From NCBI GenBank assembly GCA_002050365.1, contig MWYZ01000039.1:1-64000 (forward strand): a stretch of DNA of 64,000 nt, read 5' to 3'. This DNA is from Acidobacteria bacterium 28-1 (GTDB taxonomy: Bacteria > Acidobacteriota > Blastocatellia > Pyrinomonadales > Pyrinomonadaceae). A program made the translations under genes and the position numbers. Shown here piece by piece: positions 16,552-25,436 of the stretch. The stretch's first letter is position 1, and every line of letters begins with the position of its first letter. The notes under the pieces were generated by a model. It worked only from the letters and a program-made list of their open reading frames with translations. It was not told where the DNA came from and did no database searches.

Positions 16552-19317
16552 TCAGCGATAGAATTTTTCTTTATTAAAGGTTTTCAATTGCAAGTCTCGT
16601 CCATCAGTTGAAACGGAAATAGTGCCGTTTTCGCCCGTCGTCAAAACTTTCGCGCCTGCGTTTTTCCACCTTTCGACAACTTCTTCGTGCGGATGTTCGT
16701 AAGGCGATTCTTTGCCGACTGAAATAACGGCAACTTTCGCTTTTGCAAGGTTGATAAGTTCTTGCATTGAAGAAGTTCGGCTGCCGTGATGCGCGACTTT
16801 GATGACATCCGTTTGCAAAAATACAGGCATATTTAATAAAAAAGTTTCAGTTTCTTTTTCAATATCGCCCGTCAGCAAAAATTTTCGGGTCCCATAAATT
16901 ACGCGCAAAACCAACGAATGATTGTTGTCCGAAACCGCTTCTAAATTATCATTCTTTTCCGGATAAAGAACTTCGATTTTGACGGCATCAAAAGTCAAAA
17001 CATCGCCGCGCGAAAGCATTACTTCTTTAATTCCGCGCTTTTGCAAAATCGAATAGAGTTCGGCAAATTCTGCGTCTCTCATCGGCATTCTTCCAAATAT
17101 CGCCGCGCGCACGCGAAAGTTTTTTGCCACATCGAGAAGTCCTTGAATATGGTCGGTATCAGCGTGTGTTGCCAAAATATAGTCAATTTGCGAATAACCT
17201 TTTTCCCAAAGAAAGTTTGAAACAACCATTTCGCCGATTGTTTGCGTGTCAGGCTCGAAAATTTCAGGTTCATCTTCATATTCACTTTTTGAAGAAATTT
17301 TATTGATATTTATTTTGCCGCCGCCGTCAACCAGCAAAGTTTCACCGTTCGGAAAAGTAATCAATGCCGAATCGCCTTGCCCGACATCAAGAAAATCTAT
17401 GTGCAATCTGCCATCCGGCGACGGCGAACTAAACGGGTGAAAAATTATAACTGCCGAAAGAATTAGCAGAACAAAAGCGGTAGCGCGGAGAAACGGCGAC
17501 GCGAAGAGAAAATTGAATTTTGAATTTTGAATTTTAAGTTTTGAACCTAAACTAAATGGATTCCAAAGATTTAAAGCAATGGTCAAAACGATAATCGGCG
17601 CAAAATATAAAAAATAGACTGCTTTCATATTGCCCGAATAAATCGGTAATCTTACTGAAGCCCAATCGTTTTCGGTAAAAAATTTTGGAATAGAAACGAG
17701 CAGCCAATTGAGAATTTCCGTCAACTTGATAAACGGTAAAGCTAACGCGTTACTGAAATTGGCGAGAAAGACTGCAAAAACAGCCGCGAAACTTTCTAAA
17801 GCGATAATGACTCCAACCCACAAATTAAGAAAAACGGAAAGCATCGAAAGCCGATGAAAATATAAAATGATAAACGGCAAAAGCCACGCTTGAATTATCA
17901 ACGAAACCAGAATCGCTTCAAAAATATAGCCGGAAATGCTTTGCAAATTTCGGCTTTCGAGCCATTTTAAATACGGCGATTTGAAAAGATTTGCCGCCCA
18001 AAGCTGTCGGGAAACTTCCCTTTCCCAAATTTTCTCGCGCCAATAAAGCGTCTCGCAAAAGCGTTTGAGCCAAAAAGGAACTTGCGGCGGAAAAGGCGCG
18101 TCGCTTGACGGCGACCAACTGCCGATTGCTCTAAGTTTTTCAATCAGCGGAAATGCCATCGCCACAATCGCGCCGACGCTAGCAAAAGTCAATTGAAAGG
18201 AAGATGTAAAAATATCGTTCGGTCGCCAGACGAGCAAAATCAAAGCGCAAAAACCTAAACTGTTGAGAAGCGTTCCGTTCCGATAAATCATCTGCGAGAA
18301 CAGCAGAATCGTGAACATTATCGTCGCGCGAACAACCGGAACGTCCGCGCCGACAGCTAAAGAATACGACCACAAAAAGATACCTGCGATTAAGAATTGC
18401 CATAATCTTTTGTTGGTGAAAAATTGAATAAATAGCAGCGTCAAACCGCCAATAAATGTAATGTGCAAACCCGAAATCACGAGAACGTGAAATGTGCCAC
18501 CTTCGCGGAAAACTTCCGCCGTCGGTTTATCTAAAAAATACCCATTACCCAACAGCGAAGCGATTAAAACGCCCGCCGTCGAAACATTAAAATAGTCCCG
18601 AAAATCAATTATCAAATTTTGTCGGCGTTCATAAAGCCACGCGAGCGCGGGAAAAGTTTTCGTGTCTTCAATTTTTTCGACAAGCAACGGGCTTTTGACA
18701 ATCGCGGTTGCGTCAATCTTCTTTTGGTCGAGCAGTTCTTTGTGCGAAACAACGCCCGCGTTCAAATAATTATCTTCGCGCCGAAGTTGGCAAGCGACAC
18801 GAATCCGAGAACCGTAATTCAAATCTAATCGGTCGTATTCGTCTCTGATTTGCTCATTACCTACGGGCGCGAAAAGTCTGACATTGCCCGAAATGTGTAA
18901 TTCCGTTTCTTTATAAATTGCTTTTTCGGTTTTGAGAATCAAAAAAAATCCGCCGGCGGCAAGTTCCGGTCTGGTTTTCAGAACGCCTTCGATTTCGATT
19001 GGGTCGCCCGATTTTATTCGGGTTTCGTCATAAAGTCTTTTGACGCGGTTGGGCGAAATCGTTTGATTTTCGATTTGGAAATATAATGCGCCGACAGCGA
19101 CAAAAGCAATGTAAAGAAAAACTACAGTGAATGTCCGTTTGATAAAAACAGCAGAAAGAACGGCAGAAAGAACGGCAGAAAGCAAGCAAATCGTCAGGTA
19201 AATCTGCCAGCCGAAGTTTAAGAAATTGCCCGATAAAATTCCAAACGCAAAACAAACCGCCAACCAAAATAATGGATAAAGTGTGAAGTTTGGAGATGCT
19301 TCGTTTCGGTCAGACAT
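16552..19317 (-). CDS. comEC: ComEC/Rec2 family DNA-uptake channel protein
   Basis: Inner-membrane channel thought to carry single-stranded DNA into the cytoplasm during natural transformation. 921 residues from ATG 19317: short hydrophobic N-terminal region, OB-like domain (~100-220), the polytopic competence domain (LLGNGYFLDKPTAEVFREGG, then VISGLHITFIGG), and a C-terminal metallo-beta-lactamase-like domain (DFLDVGQGDSALI, ATHADTDHIQG = HxDxDH, KVAHHGSRTSS). All parts are present, so it is full length. Two low-complexity in-frame inserts exist: LSAVLSAVLSAV in a membrane segment and SKLKIQNSKFNFLF before the beta-lactamase domain. The comEA-like gene lies 27 bases upstream. Confidence 0.93.
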   Translation of the reverse strand: MSDRNEASPNFTLYPLFWLAVCFAFGILSGNFLNFGWQIYLTICLLSAVLSAVLSAVFIKRTFTVVFLYIAFVAVGALYFQIENQTISPNRVKRLYDETRIKSGDPIEIEGVLKTRPELAAGGFFLILKTEKAIYKETELHISGNVRLFAPVGNEQIRDEYDRLDLNYGSRIRVACQLRREDNYLNAGVVSHKELLDQKKIDATAIVKSPLLVEKIEDTKTFPALAWLYERRQNLIIDFRDYFNVSTAGVLIASLLGNGYFLDKPTAEVFREGGTFHVLVISGLHITFIGGLTLLFIQFFTNKRLWQFLIAGIFLWSYSLAVGADVPVVRATIMFTILLFSQMIYRNGTLLNSLGFCALILLVWRPNDIFTSSFQLTFASVGAIVAMAFPLIEKLRAIGSWSPSSDAPFPPQVPFWLKRFCETLYWREKIWEREVSRQLWAANLFKSPYLKWLESRNLQSISGYIFEAILVSLIIQAWLLPFIILYFHRLSMLSVFLNLWVGVIIALESFAAVFAVFLANFSNALALPFIKLTEILNWLLVSIPKFFTENDWASVRLPIYSGNMKAVYFLYFAPIIVLTIALNLWNPFSLGSKLKIQNSKFNFLFASPFLRATAFVLLILSAVIIFHPFSSPSPDGRLHIDFLDVGQGDSALITFPNGETLLVDGGGKININKISSKSEYEDEPEIFEPDTQTIGEMVVSNFLWEKGYSQIDYILATHADTDHIQGLLDVAKNFRVRAAIFGRMPMRDAEFAELYSILQKRGIKEVMLSRGDVLTFDAVKIEVLYPEKNDNLEAVSDNNHSLVLRVIYGTRKFLLTGDIEKETETFLLNMPVFLQTDVIKVAHHGSRTSSMQELINLAKAKVAVISVGKESPYEHPHEEVVERWKNAGAKVLTTGENGTISVSTDGRDLQLKTFNKEKFYR
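17509..17547. repeat. In-frame word array inside comEC
   Basis: TTGAATT/TTTTGAA words repeated three to four times in 39 bp, encoding KLKIQNSKFNF between the membrane part and the beta-lactamase domain. Confidence 0.55.
19151..19186. repeat. 12-bp tandem repeat in comEC
   Basis: Three head-to-tail copies of GCAGAAAGAACG (the third with changes), encoding LSAVLSAVLSAV within a predicted transmembrane helix near the N-terminus of ComEC. Twelve bases is a multiple of three, so copy-number change would keep the frame while lengthening the helix by four residues. Confidence 0.85.
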
Positions 19318-19344
19318 TGTAGAATATGCCCGCACACTTCTAAT

Positions 19345-19650
19345 TTATTCAACCTTAATCAAACTTTGCACTTCACGAAACCGCTTATCGCTAATCCCTT
19401 CAACAAGCATCAGATATTCAGGCTTGCGAAATTTGCCGAATTTCTCGCGGTGTTCGACAATTGCCTGCGCGGTTTTTGTGCCAATGCGTGGGAGTTTTTC
19501 GAATTCTGCGGCAGAAGCCGTGTTGATGTTGATTGCGGATTCTGAGATTTGAATTTGATTTTCGATTGGTAAAATTTGTTTTGTATTTTTTTGTCGGCTA
19601 CAAGCAAATAAAAAAGAACAAATTATTAAAAGCAAGAGTTTAATGAACAT
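19345..19650 (-). CDS. ComEA-like helix-hairpin-helix lipoprotein
   Basis: 101 residues from ATG 19650: lipoprotein signal MFIKLLLLIICSFLFAC (lipobox LFAC), a short linker, and a helix-hairpin-helix DNA-binding domain of the ComEA type (ININTASAAEFEKLPRIGTK, then AIVEHREKFG and LMLVEGISDKRF). ComEA binds incoming double-stranded DNA and feeds ComEC, encoded 27 bases downstream, so both probably form one competence operon. Lipidation is a less usual way to anchor ComEA than a transmembrane helix. An ATG 39 bases upstream (19689) would add MKTHNSNYYNSCK to the N-terminus; neither start has a good ribosome binding site. Confidence 0.85.
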   Translation of the reverse strand: MFIKLLLLIICSFLFACSRQKNTKQILPIENQIQISESAININTASAAEFEKLPRIGTKTAQAIVEHREKFGKFRKPEYLMLVEGISDKRFREVQSLIKVE

Positions 19651-19784
19651 TTTGCAACTGTTGTAATAATTTGAGTTGTGGGTTTTCATTTAATTAGTCA
19701 TTTTATATATAAAGCGATGCTACTATAAGATGCAAAATGCTAAAAGTAATTTAAATAGCAACACTTAGACGCACAAAAAGGCGA

Positions 19785-19820
19785 TTTTCCACAGGCTTTT
19801 TCCACAGAAGTTGTGGAAAA
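19785..19820. promoter_or_regulatory. Cluster of three DnaA-box-like 9-mers forming a palindrome
   Basis: TTTTCCACA at 19785-19793 and 19798-19806, and its reverse complement TGTGGAAAA at 19812-19820. Each fits the relaxed DnaA box TTWTNCACA. The last two form a perfect 9-bp hairpin with a GAAGT loop. It lies between ftsK and comEA, about 135 bases upstream of the comEA start. No dnaA or dnaN is near, so this is not an evident origin; it may be a DnaA-controlled promoter site or merely a hairpin. Confidence 0.4.
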
Positions 19821-19941
19821 CTTTCGGGTGAAATTTTAGGAATGATTTCCCGCAAAGGCGCAGAGTTCGCAGAGAAAGATTCAAGATAAAATGCTCGAAA
19901 TAAGTCTTCACTTTTTTACTTTTGCCTTTTTACTTTTTACT

Positions 19942-22500
19942 TTACAACTCTCTGCCTTCTTCGGCTTCCTGCAAATCATTATAAGCCTTTTGCAGAATCG
20001 GGCGAGCGCGTTTGCTGCCATCCATTTCGCCGATGTAGCCTTCGCGCACCATCGCGTCAAGAATTGCAGCGGCGCGTCCATAGCCAATCCGTAAATGTCG
20101 TTGGAGAAGCGAAGTTGAAGCACTCTTGTTGCTGACCACCGTGCGGAGCGCGTCAGGGAAAAGCATATCTCGTCTGCCCGGTAAATCGTCGGTGTCAGAC
20201 ATTTCTTCTTCGGTTTTCGTTATCGTCGCATCGTATTCGGGTTTGCCTTGCGCTTTGATGTGTTCGACAATTTTGGCGATTTCTTTTTCGTCAACAAATG
20301 CGCCGTGAACGCGAACGATTTGCGAAGTTCCGGGCGGCAGAAAAAGCATATCGCCTTTGCCCAAAAGACTTTCCGCGCCGTTGGAATCCATAATCGTGCG
20401 CGAATCAACTTTTGAAGATACGCGGAACGAAATTCGAGCAGGAAAATTCGCTTTAATCAAACCGGTAATAACATCAACCGACGGTCGCTGCGTTGCCAAA
20501 ACCAAGTGAATGCCGACGGCGCGAGCCATCTGCGCGAGGCGCGTAATGGATTCTTCGACTTCTTTGCTCGAAACCATCATTAAATCGGCGAGTTCGTCAA
20601 TGATAATTATAATATACGGAAGTTTTTTCCAAACCTCGCCGTTGTCATCAAAATGTTCGTTGGCGTTACGCTTCTCGACTTCAGAATTAAAACCGTCAAT
20701 GTTGCGAACGCCCCAACCGGCTAAATCTTTGTAGCGTTTTTCCATTTCCGAGACAGCCCATTTCAGAGAAATCGCGGCGCGTTTCGGGTCGGTGATAATC
20801 GGCGTGGCGAGATGCGGAATGTCGGCATAAAGTCCGAGTTCAAGCCGCTTTGGGTCAACCATTATGAATTTTACTTCGTCGGGCTTTGCTTTATACAAAA
20901 TCGAAACGACCAGCGTGTTCACGCCGACTGATTTCCCTGCGCCGGTTGCGCCGGCGATTAACAGATGCGGCATTTTGGCGAGGTCGGCGACGTAATTTAA
21001 TCCATCAATCGTTTTTCCCAAAGCGATGGTTAAAAGCGATTTTGATTCGATGAATTTTTTCGATTCGATAACTTCGCGCAAATAAATGGTGTCGCGTTCA
21101 CGATTCGGAACTTCGATGCCTACAAAGGCTTTACCGGGAATGCGGTCAATGCGGATTGATTCGGCTTTGAGCGCGAGACATAAATCATCGGCGAGACCTG
21201 TGATGCGCGAGTATTTCACGCCCGGATCGGGTTTGTATTCATAAGTTGTAACCACCGGTCCCGGACAGATATTGACGACTCGTCCGGTTGCGTTAAATTC
21301 TTTGGTTTTTTCTTCCAGTTCCTTTGCCAGAGCGCGGGCTTCATCTTCTTTAATCAAAATGCGCGGCGGCGGCGAATTCAAAAAATCCGATTTCGGCAAA
21401 ATATATTCGTCGAAGTTTTGCGGCTTTGTAGGCATTGCCGACGGCACTTCGATTTCTTCCGCTTCATCCGCTTCTTCTAAATCTTTTATAATCTCATCGT
21501 TTAATTCGCCTGTTTCCTGAATCGGAGTAAATGTTACTTCTTCAACATCTTCTTTGTCTGAAACCGAATCGAGCTGTTCGATTTCGGTTTGCTTTGGAGA
21601 ATCTTTTAAAACGGAAATTGTCGGGATTGTTTCTGTTTCCGTTTCCGTCGTTAGTTCTTTAATATCTTCGGACGTTTGCTTTAATTCCGATTCTGATGAA
21701 TTGCCCAAACCTTTAAAAATCGCCGAAACCTTTTCGCCGATTGATTCGGTTTTTTCTTTCGGATTGACGTTGGCAGTTGCATCCGTCGAAACGGTTGATT
21801 TTTTTTCAATCGGCTTGTCGTTTTGCGTTTCACGACGTCTCTCCAAACGTGCTTGCGCTTTTCTGTTTCGGTTTTCGCGCCAAACTCGATAACCGCTAAA
21901 CCATTCACCGAGCCGCGTCTGAAAATTTTCCCAAGCCAGCGAAAAAGTTCCGAAAAATGCGACGAAAGAAAAATTTGTCATCAGCAAAACTGAAGTTACA
22001 AGCAACGCCGTCAATAAAATTCCCGCGCCGATTTGACTGAGTAATAAAGCAAGGAAACTCTCAACCGAGTAACCTATTATTCCGCCCGCTCTAACGCTTC
22101 CGTCAAAATATGTTGAAAGACCAAATGTTTCGAGCAATCCTGCCAGCGAAATAACAAATATTACAGAACCGATTGCACGATTTATTGATGGGTAAAGATT
22201 TTCAGAGCGAAAACATTTCCACGCAATTAAAGCGATCAAAAATGGTAATAAAAGTGCTGATAAACCGACCGCTTGAAATAACAAACCGGCGACGTTTGCG
22301 CCGACAGTTCCAATCCAATTTTGAGTTTTTTGCTGTCCTTTACTTGCCCAATCGTGAGAGATGACCGACCAGTCATTCGGATTGTAGGTTACAAGGCACA
22401 AAAAAACCAAGACCGCCACCGCCAACAAAACGATGGCGGCAATTTCATTCCTTCTCGAATGAGTTTTCAAGGTTATTTTTTCTTTAACTTCGATTGCCAT
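19942..22500 (-). CDS. ftsK: FtsK/SpoIIIE family DNA translocase
   Basis: Hexameric ATP-driven motor at the division septum that pumps chromosome ends into daughter cells and aids dimer resolution. 852 residues from ATG 22500: four hydrophobic segments in the first ~190, a long acidic Glu/Thr/Ser-rich linker (~200-380), then the motor. Walker A GATGAGKSVGVNT (~518), Walker B IIIIDELADLMM, ATQRPSVDVITG, and a C-terminal winged-helix gamma domain (TSLLQRHLRIGYGRAAAILD) that reads chromosome polarity sequences. Complete, with a normal domain order. It follows prfB on the same strand; a 134-bp inverted-repeat element separates them. Confidence 0.96.
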   Translation of the reverse strand: MAIEVKEKITLKTHSRRNEIAAIVLLAVAVLVFLCLVTYNPNDWSVISHDWASKGQQKTQNWIGTVGANVAGLLFQAVGLSALLLPFLIALIAWKCFRSENLYPSINRAIGSVIFVISLAGLLETFGLSTYFDGSVRAGGIIGYSVESFLALLLSQIGAGILLTALLVTSVLLMTNFSFVAFFGTFSLAWENFQTRLGEWFSGYRVWRENRNRKAQARLERRRETQNDKPIEKKSTVSTDATANVNPKEKTESIGEKVSAIFKGLGNSSESELKQTSEDIKELTTETETETIPTISVLKDSPKQTEIEQLDSVSDKEDVEEVTFTPIQETGELNDEIIKDLEEADEAEEIEVPSAMPTKPQNFDEYILPKSDFLNSPPPRILIKEDEARALAKELEEKTKEFNATGRVVNICPGPVVTTYEYKPDPGVKYSRITGLADDLCLALKAESIRIDRIPGKAFVGIEVPNRERDTIYLREVIESKKFIESKSLLTIALGKTIDGLNYVADLAKMPHLLIAGATGAGKSVGVNTLVVSILYKAKPDEVKFIMVDPKRLELGLYADIPHLATPIITDPKRAAISLKWAVSEMEKRYKDLAGWGVRNIDGFNSEVEKRNANEHFDDNGEVWKKLPYIIIIIDELADLMMVSSKEVEESITRLAQMARAVGIHLVLATQRPSVDVITGLIKANFPARISFRVSSKVDSRTIMDSNGAESLLGKGDMLFLPPGTSQIVRVHGAFVDEKEIAKIVEHIKAQGKPEYDATITKTEEEMSDTDDLPGRRDMLFPDALRTVVSNKSASTSLLQRHLRIGYGRAAAILDAMVREGYIGEMDGSKRARPILQKAYNDLQEAEEGREL

Positions 22501-22508
22501 TATCTTTA

Positions 22509-22642
22509 CTGGGAGCGCGGGCATCTTGCTTGCGTTGAATGCTCAGCATTCATAAAAGTTTCGGTTCTAGTCAATGTAGATTATGAAGAGAAACTTTAGA
22601 TTGCTAATGCAATCTTGGCAGGCAAGATGCCCGCGCTCCCAG
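22509..22642. repeat. 134-bp MITE-like element with cloverleaf potential
   Basis: Terminal inverted repeats of 25 bp (starting CTGGGAGCGCGGGCATCTTG at 22509; mirrored at 22618-22642) match at 24 of 25 positions. Inside are a hairpin GAATGC-TCA-GCATTC (about 22537-22551), a stem AAAGTTTC/GAAACTTT (22556-22597), and a hairpin GATTGC-TAAT-GCAATC (22599-22614). Folded, this gives an outer stem with three inner arms. It fills the gap between ftsK and prfB. A decayed relative of one end lies at 25552-25591. No coding capacity. Confidence 0.75.
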
Positions 22643-22643
22643 T

Positions 22644-23742
22644 TTAAACGCCTTTCTTAAATAACAAAAACTCTTTAATAAATTCGTCAATATCACCGTC
22701 CAAAACTGCTTCGACATCTGATTTTTCAAACTTGGTGCGCGTGTCTTTGACCAATTGATACGGATGCAGAACGTAATTACGAATCTGTGAGCCAAAGGAA
22801 ATGTCTTGCTTAGTCGCTTCGAGTTCCGCTGAATCCGCAAGGCGTTTCTCGAGTTCGAGTTCATAAAGTTTCGAGCGCAAAACTTTCATTGCCACAACGC
22901 GATTTTGAAGTTGCGAGCGCTGATTTTGACACGTGACAACGATGTTCGTCGGCAGATGCGTAATTCTTACTGCCGAATCGGTCGTGTTGACGTGCTGACC
23001 GCCCGCGCCCGTTGAACGATATGTATCAATCCGTAAATCTTTGTCATTGATTTCGACCTCGATATTTTCGTCAATTTCAGGCGACACGAACATTGAAGCA
23101 AAAGACGTTTCGCGGCTTCCGCCCGAATTAAACGGCGAAATTCGCACGAGCCGGTGAACGCCCGCTTCCGCCGACAACAAACCGTAGGCGTATTCGCCTT
23201 CGACGCGAAACGTCGCCGATTTAATTCCCGCTTCGCTTCCCGTCTGCTCGTCCAAAATTTCAACTTTGAAGCCTTTGCGTTCCGCCCAACGAAGATACAT
23301 TCGCAAAAGCATCTGCGCCCAATCTTGCGCGTCCGTGCCGCCCGCGCCCGATTGAATCGAGCAGATCGCGTTATTCACATCGGTTTCGCCCGACATTAAC
23401 GCTTCGGTTGTAGCTACATCAACTTCCGTTTCAAGATTGACGATTAAATCGTATAACTCGTTGGCTGAATCTTTATCCGTTTCAGCAAATTCAAATAGCA
23501 CTTCCGCGTCGGAAACGGCAGTTTCAAACTTTTTCTGACCTTCCAGGACGCGTTCTGTGCGACTTCTTTCCTGCACGATTTTTTGCGCTTGCGCCGAATC
23601 GTTCCAAAATTCGGGCGCGGAAATTTTCGCTTCTAATTTTTCAAGCTTAATTCGTTTGGTTGGCGCGTCAAAGAAACCTCGCAAGTTGAGAGATTTTAGC
23701 GCGGATTTCTTCGAGTTTTGTTTGCAGTTCGTTAATTTCCAT
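22644..23742 (-). CDS. prfB: Peptide chain release factor 2 (programmed +1 frameshift)
   Basis: RF2 recognises UGA and UAA stop codons and releases the finished peptide. The gene starts at ATG 23742 (MEINELQTKLEEIRAKISQL), reads ARFL, meets an in-frame TGA at 23670-23668 and continues +1 as DAPTKRIKLEKLEAK. The fused product has 365 residues, the same as the E. coli protein. Motifs: ISPFNSGG (SPF stop-codon recognition) and STGAGGQHVNTTDSA (GGQ, ~251, peptide release). The site is CTTTGAC, the classical autoregulatory shift: low RF2 lets the ribosome shift and make more RF2. The lnt stop codon lies 5 bases upstream, so both are cotranscribed. Confidence 0.95.
23667..23682 (-). promoter_or_regulatory. 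prfB programmed +1 frameshift site
   Basis: On the minus strand GCG AGG TTT CTT TGA C. CTT is the slippery codon, TGA the in-frame stop, and the following C weakens termination. The Shine-Dalgarno-like stimulator is only GAGG, three bases before CTT, where E. coli has AGGGGG at the same spacing. Confidence 0.92.
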
Positions 23743-23747
23743 TTCTG

Positions 23748-25436
23748 TTATCTGTGTTCATTTGTAGTTAAATTTTTTCTATTCCAAAAGCATATTGATA
23801 ATAAAACCAAACTCAAAATTGAACAAAGCCACGCGAACCATTCGCCGTATCTAACATAAACTGTTTGCTTGCCGTCGGATTTTGAAATTGTCCAAACGCG
23901 CGTGTCTTCCGTATAAGGCTGCGCCGCATCGAAAACTTCGCCGCGTTCGTTAACATACGCCGTAACGCCGACATTTGTAACTCGCAAAACGGGACGATTG
24001 GTTTCGACGGCGCGAAAAACCGCGTTTGCCAGATGCTGTCGTAAAACCGGCGTGTTACCTAAATAACCGTCGTTAGTCATTTCAATCAAAACATCTGCGC
24101 CTCTCTTAACAAATTCGCGTGAAAGCGATGCAAAATGCGATTCGTAACAAATCATTATGCCGCCTCTTGCTTCGCCGAACGGAAATAAATCATAGTTTTC
24201 GCCGTATTGAAAATTGCCGACGAGGGTCGGAACAAACTGCTCGACGGCCGACGGCACAGGCGCATATTCACCAAACGGAACGAGATGAATTTTATCATAT
24301 TGACCGATTTTCTTGCCTTGCGGATTAACCATTATCGCTGAATTATAAAAATTCGCGTTCTTCGCATTCGGCTCGGCTGAATTGAAAAGAACGTAAACGT
24401 TATGTTTGCGGGCGAAGTTGCGGATAAACGCTTGAAATTCTTCATCGCGTTCATACATAAAGTTCATCGGCGATTCGGGGAAGATTACAGTTGTCGGTGG
24501 GCGGTTGTCAGTAGTCGGTTGCACATTGAGTTTTTGCAATGCGTCTTCGGCTAACTCAACGTGGCGCTGACGTAAATTCAGCCATTTCGCTTTATTCAAA
24601 CCGCTCATTGGAATGTTCGGTTGGAGTGCGATAACTTCGGCAGAGATTTTTCTACTGTTTGTACCGGAATTATTTAAAGGTAGCGAATAATTTAAAAAGG
24701 TCAAAAAAATCCATAACCCGACAAAAGCAATTACTAAATATTTTTTATTTTTGAGAATCGGCGGTTCATCAATTGAGAAAAGTTCTGTTTGAACATTTTT
24801 TCCTGCGTTTAAGATGTTTCTAAAGAGTCTAACGAAAAAATGAGCGTAGAAGTAAAGTATAGAGTAAGCAATAAGGGATAGCCATAAACTTACTACTATT
24901 GTAACGAAGCTAACAAGATAAACGCCGCCAACGGACGCATACTTTAACAATCCACTATCAAACGCCTGCGAATAACCAATCGCATTCCAATTATTTCCCG
25001 TCAAATTAAATCGCAAAAATTCCGTTGCCGTCCACAAAAACGGCGCGGACAAAACGCCGTAAGTTCCGAAGCGTTTCAACACTAAAGAAAAAATCGCGCC
25101 GAAGAGGGCTGGGAAAAATCCGACCATCAAACTAATTATCAATAACAAAAAGTAAGCAATCGGCGTTGGAATTCCGCCGTATGTGATAAACGAAAACGTC
25201 AGCCACCAACACGAGCCGAAAAAGAAACCGGTTCCGAAAATCCAGCCTAAAACAAACGATTTGACAATTGATTCTTTTTCGCGCTCTATCGCATAAAAAA
25301 GCGGCACGAGCGCGAACCACGCGAAAAACCACCAATCGAAATCGGGAAACGCGAGCGTCAATAGAATTGCCGAAAGTATCGCTAAAAGTGAATTGGTCAG
25401 AGAAGGCAATTTTGCTCTGGCGGCGGAAAACTTCAT
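23748..25436 (-). CDS. lnt: Apolipoprotein N-acyltransferase
   Basis: Inner-membrane enzyme adding the third acyl chain to the N-terminal Cys of lipoproteins. 562 residues: about eight hydrophobic segments (~15-265) and a nitrilase-like periplasmic domain (~275-520). Catalytic triad: Glu in VIFPESPMNF (~318), Lys in YDKIHLVPFGEY (~380), Cys in GIMICYESHF (~427). The loop before the Glu holds an in-frame low-complexity insert NVQPTTDNRPPTTV encoded by repeated GTCGGTT-like words. It fits with the several lipoproteins in this window and is the first gene of the lnt-prfB-ftsK block. Confidence 0.94.
   Translation of the reverse strand: MKFSAARAKLPSLTNSLLAILSAILLTLAFPDFDWWFFAWFALVPLFYAIEREKESIVKSFVLGWIFGTGFFFGSCWWLTFSFITYGGIPTPIAYFLLLIISLMVGFFPALFGAIFSLVLKRFGTYGVLSAPFLWTATEFLRFNLTGNNWNAIGYSQAFDSGLLKYASVGGVYLVSFVTIVVSLWLSLIAYSILYFYAHFFVRLFRNILNAGKNVQTELFSIDEPPILKNKKYLVIAFVGLWIFLTFLNYSLPLNNSGTNSRKISAEVIALQPNIPMSGLNKAKWLNLRQRHVELAEDALQKLNVQPTTDNRPPTTVIFPESPMNFMYERDEEFQAFIRNFARKHNVYVLFNSAEPNAKNANFYNSAIMVNPQGKKIGQYDKIHLVPFGEYAPVPSAVEQFVPTLVGNFQYGENYDLFPFGEARGGIMICYESHFASLSREFVKRGADVLIEMTNDGYLGNTPVLRQHLANAVFRAVETNRPVLRVTNVGVTAYVNERGEVFDAAQPYTEDTRVWTISKSDGKQTVYVRYGEWFAWLCSILSLVLLSICFWNRKNLTTNEHR
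24490..24522. repeat. In-frame word array inside lnt
   Basis: GTTGTCGGTG / GGCGGTTGTCAGTA / GTCGGTTGC: quasi-tandem words encoding PTTDNRPPTT just before the catalytic Glu segment. Confidence 0.5.

Noticed and set aside
19690-19890. Possible replication origin because of three DnaA-like boxes
   Set aside because: Only three boxes, no dnaA, dnaN or AT-rich unwinding arrangement that I can recognise; kept only as a possible regulatory site.
23644-23684. TTG start of prfB at 23684 giving a 346-residue protein
   Set aside because: The upstream ATG with the CTTTGAC frameshift restores the full 365-residue RF2 and its N-terminal helix.
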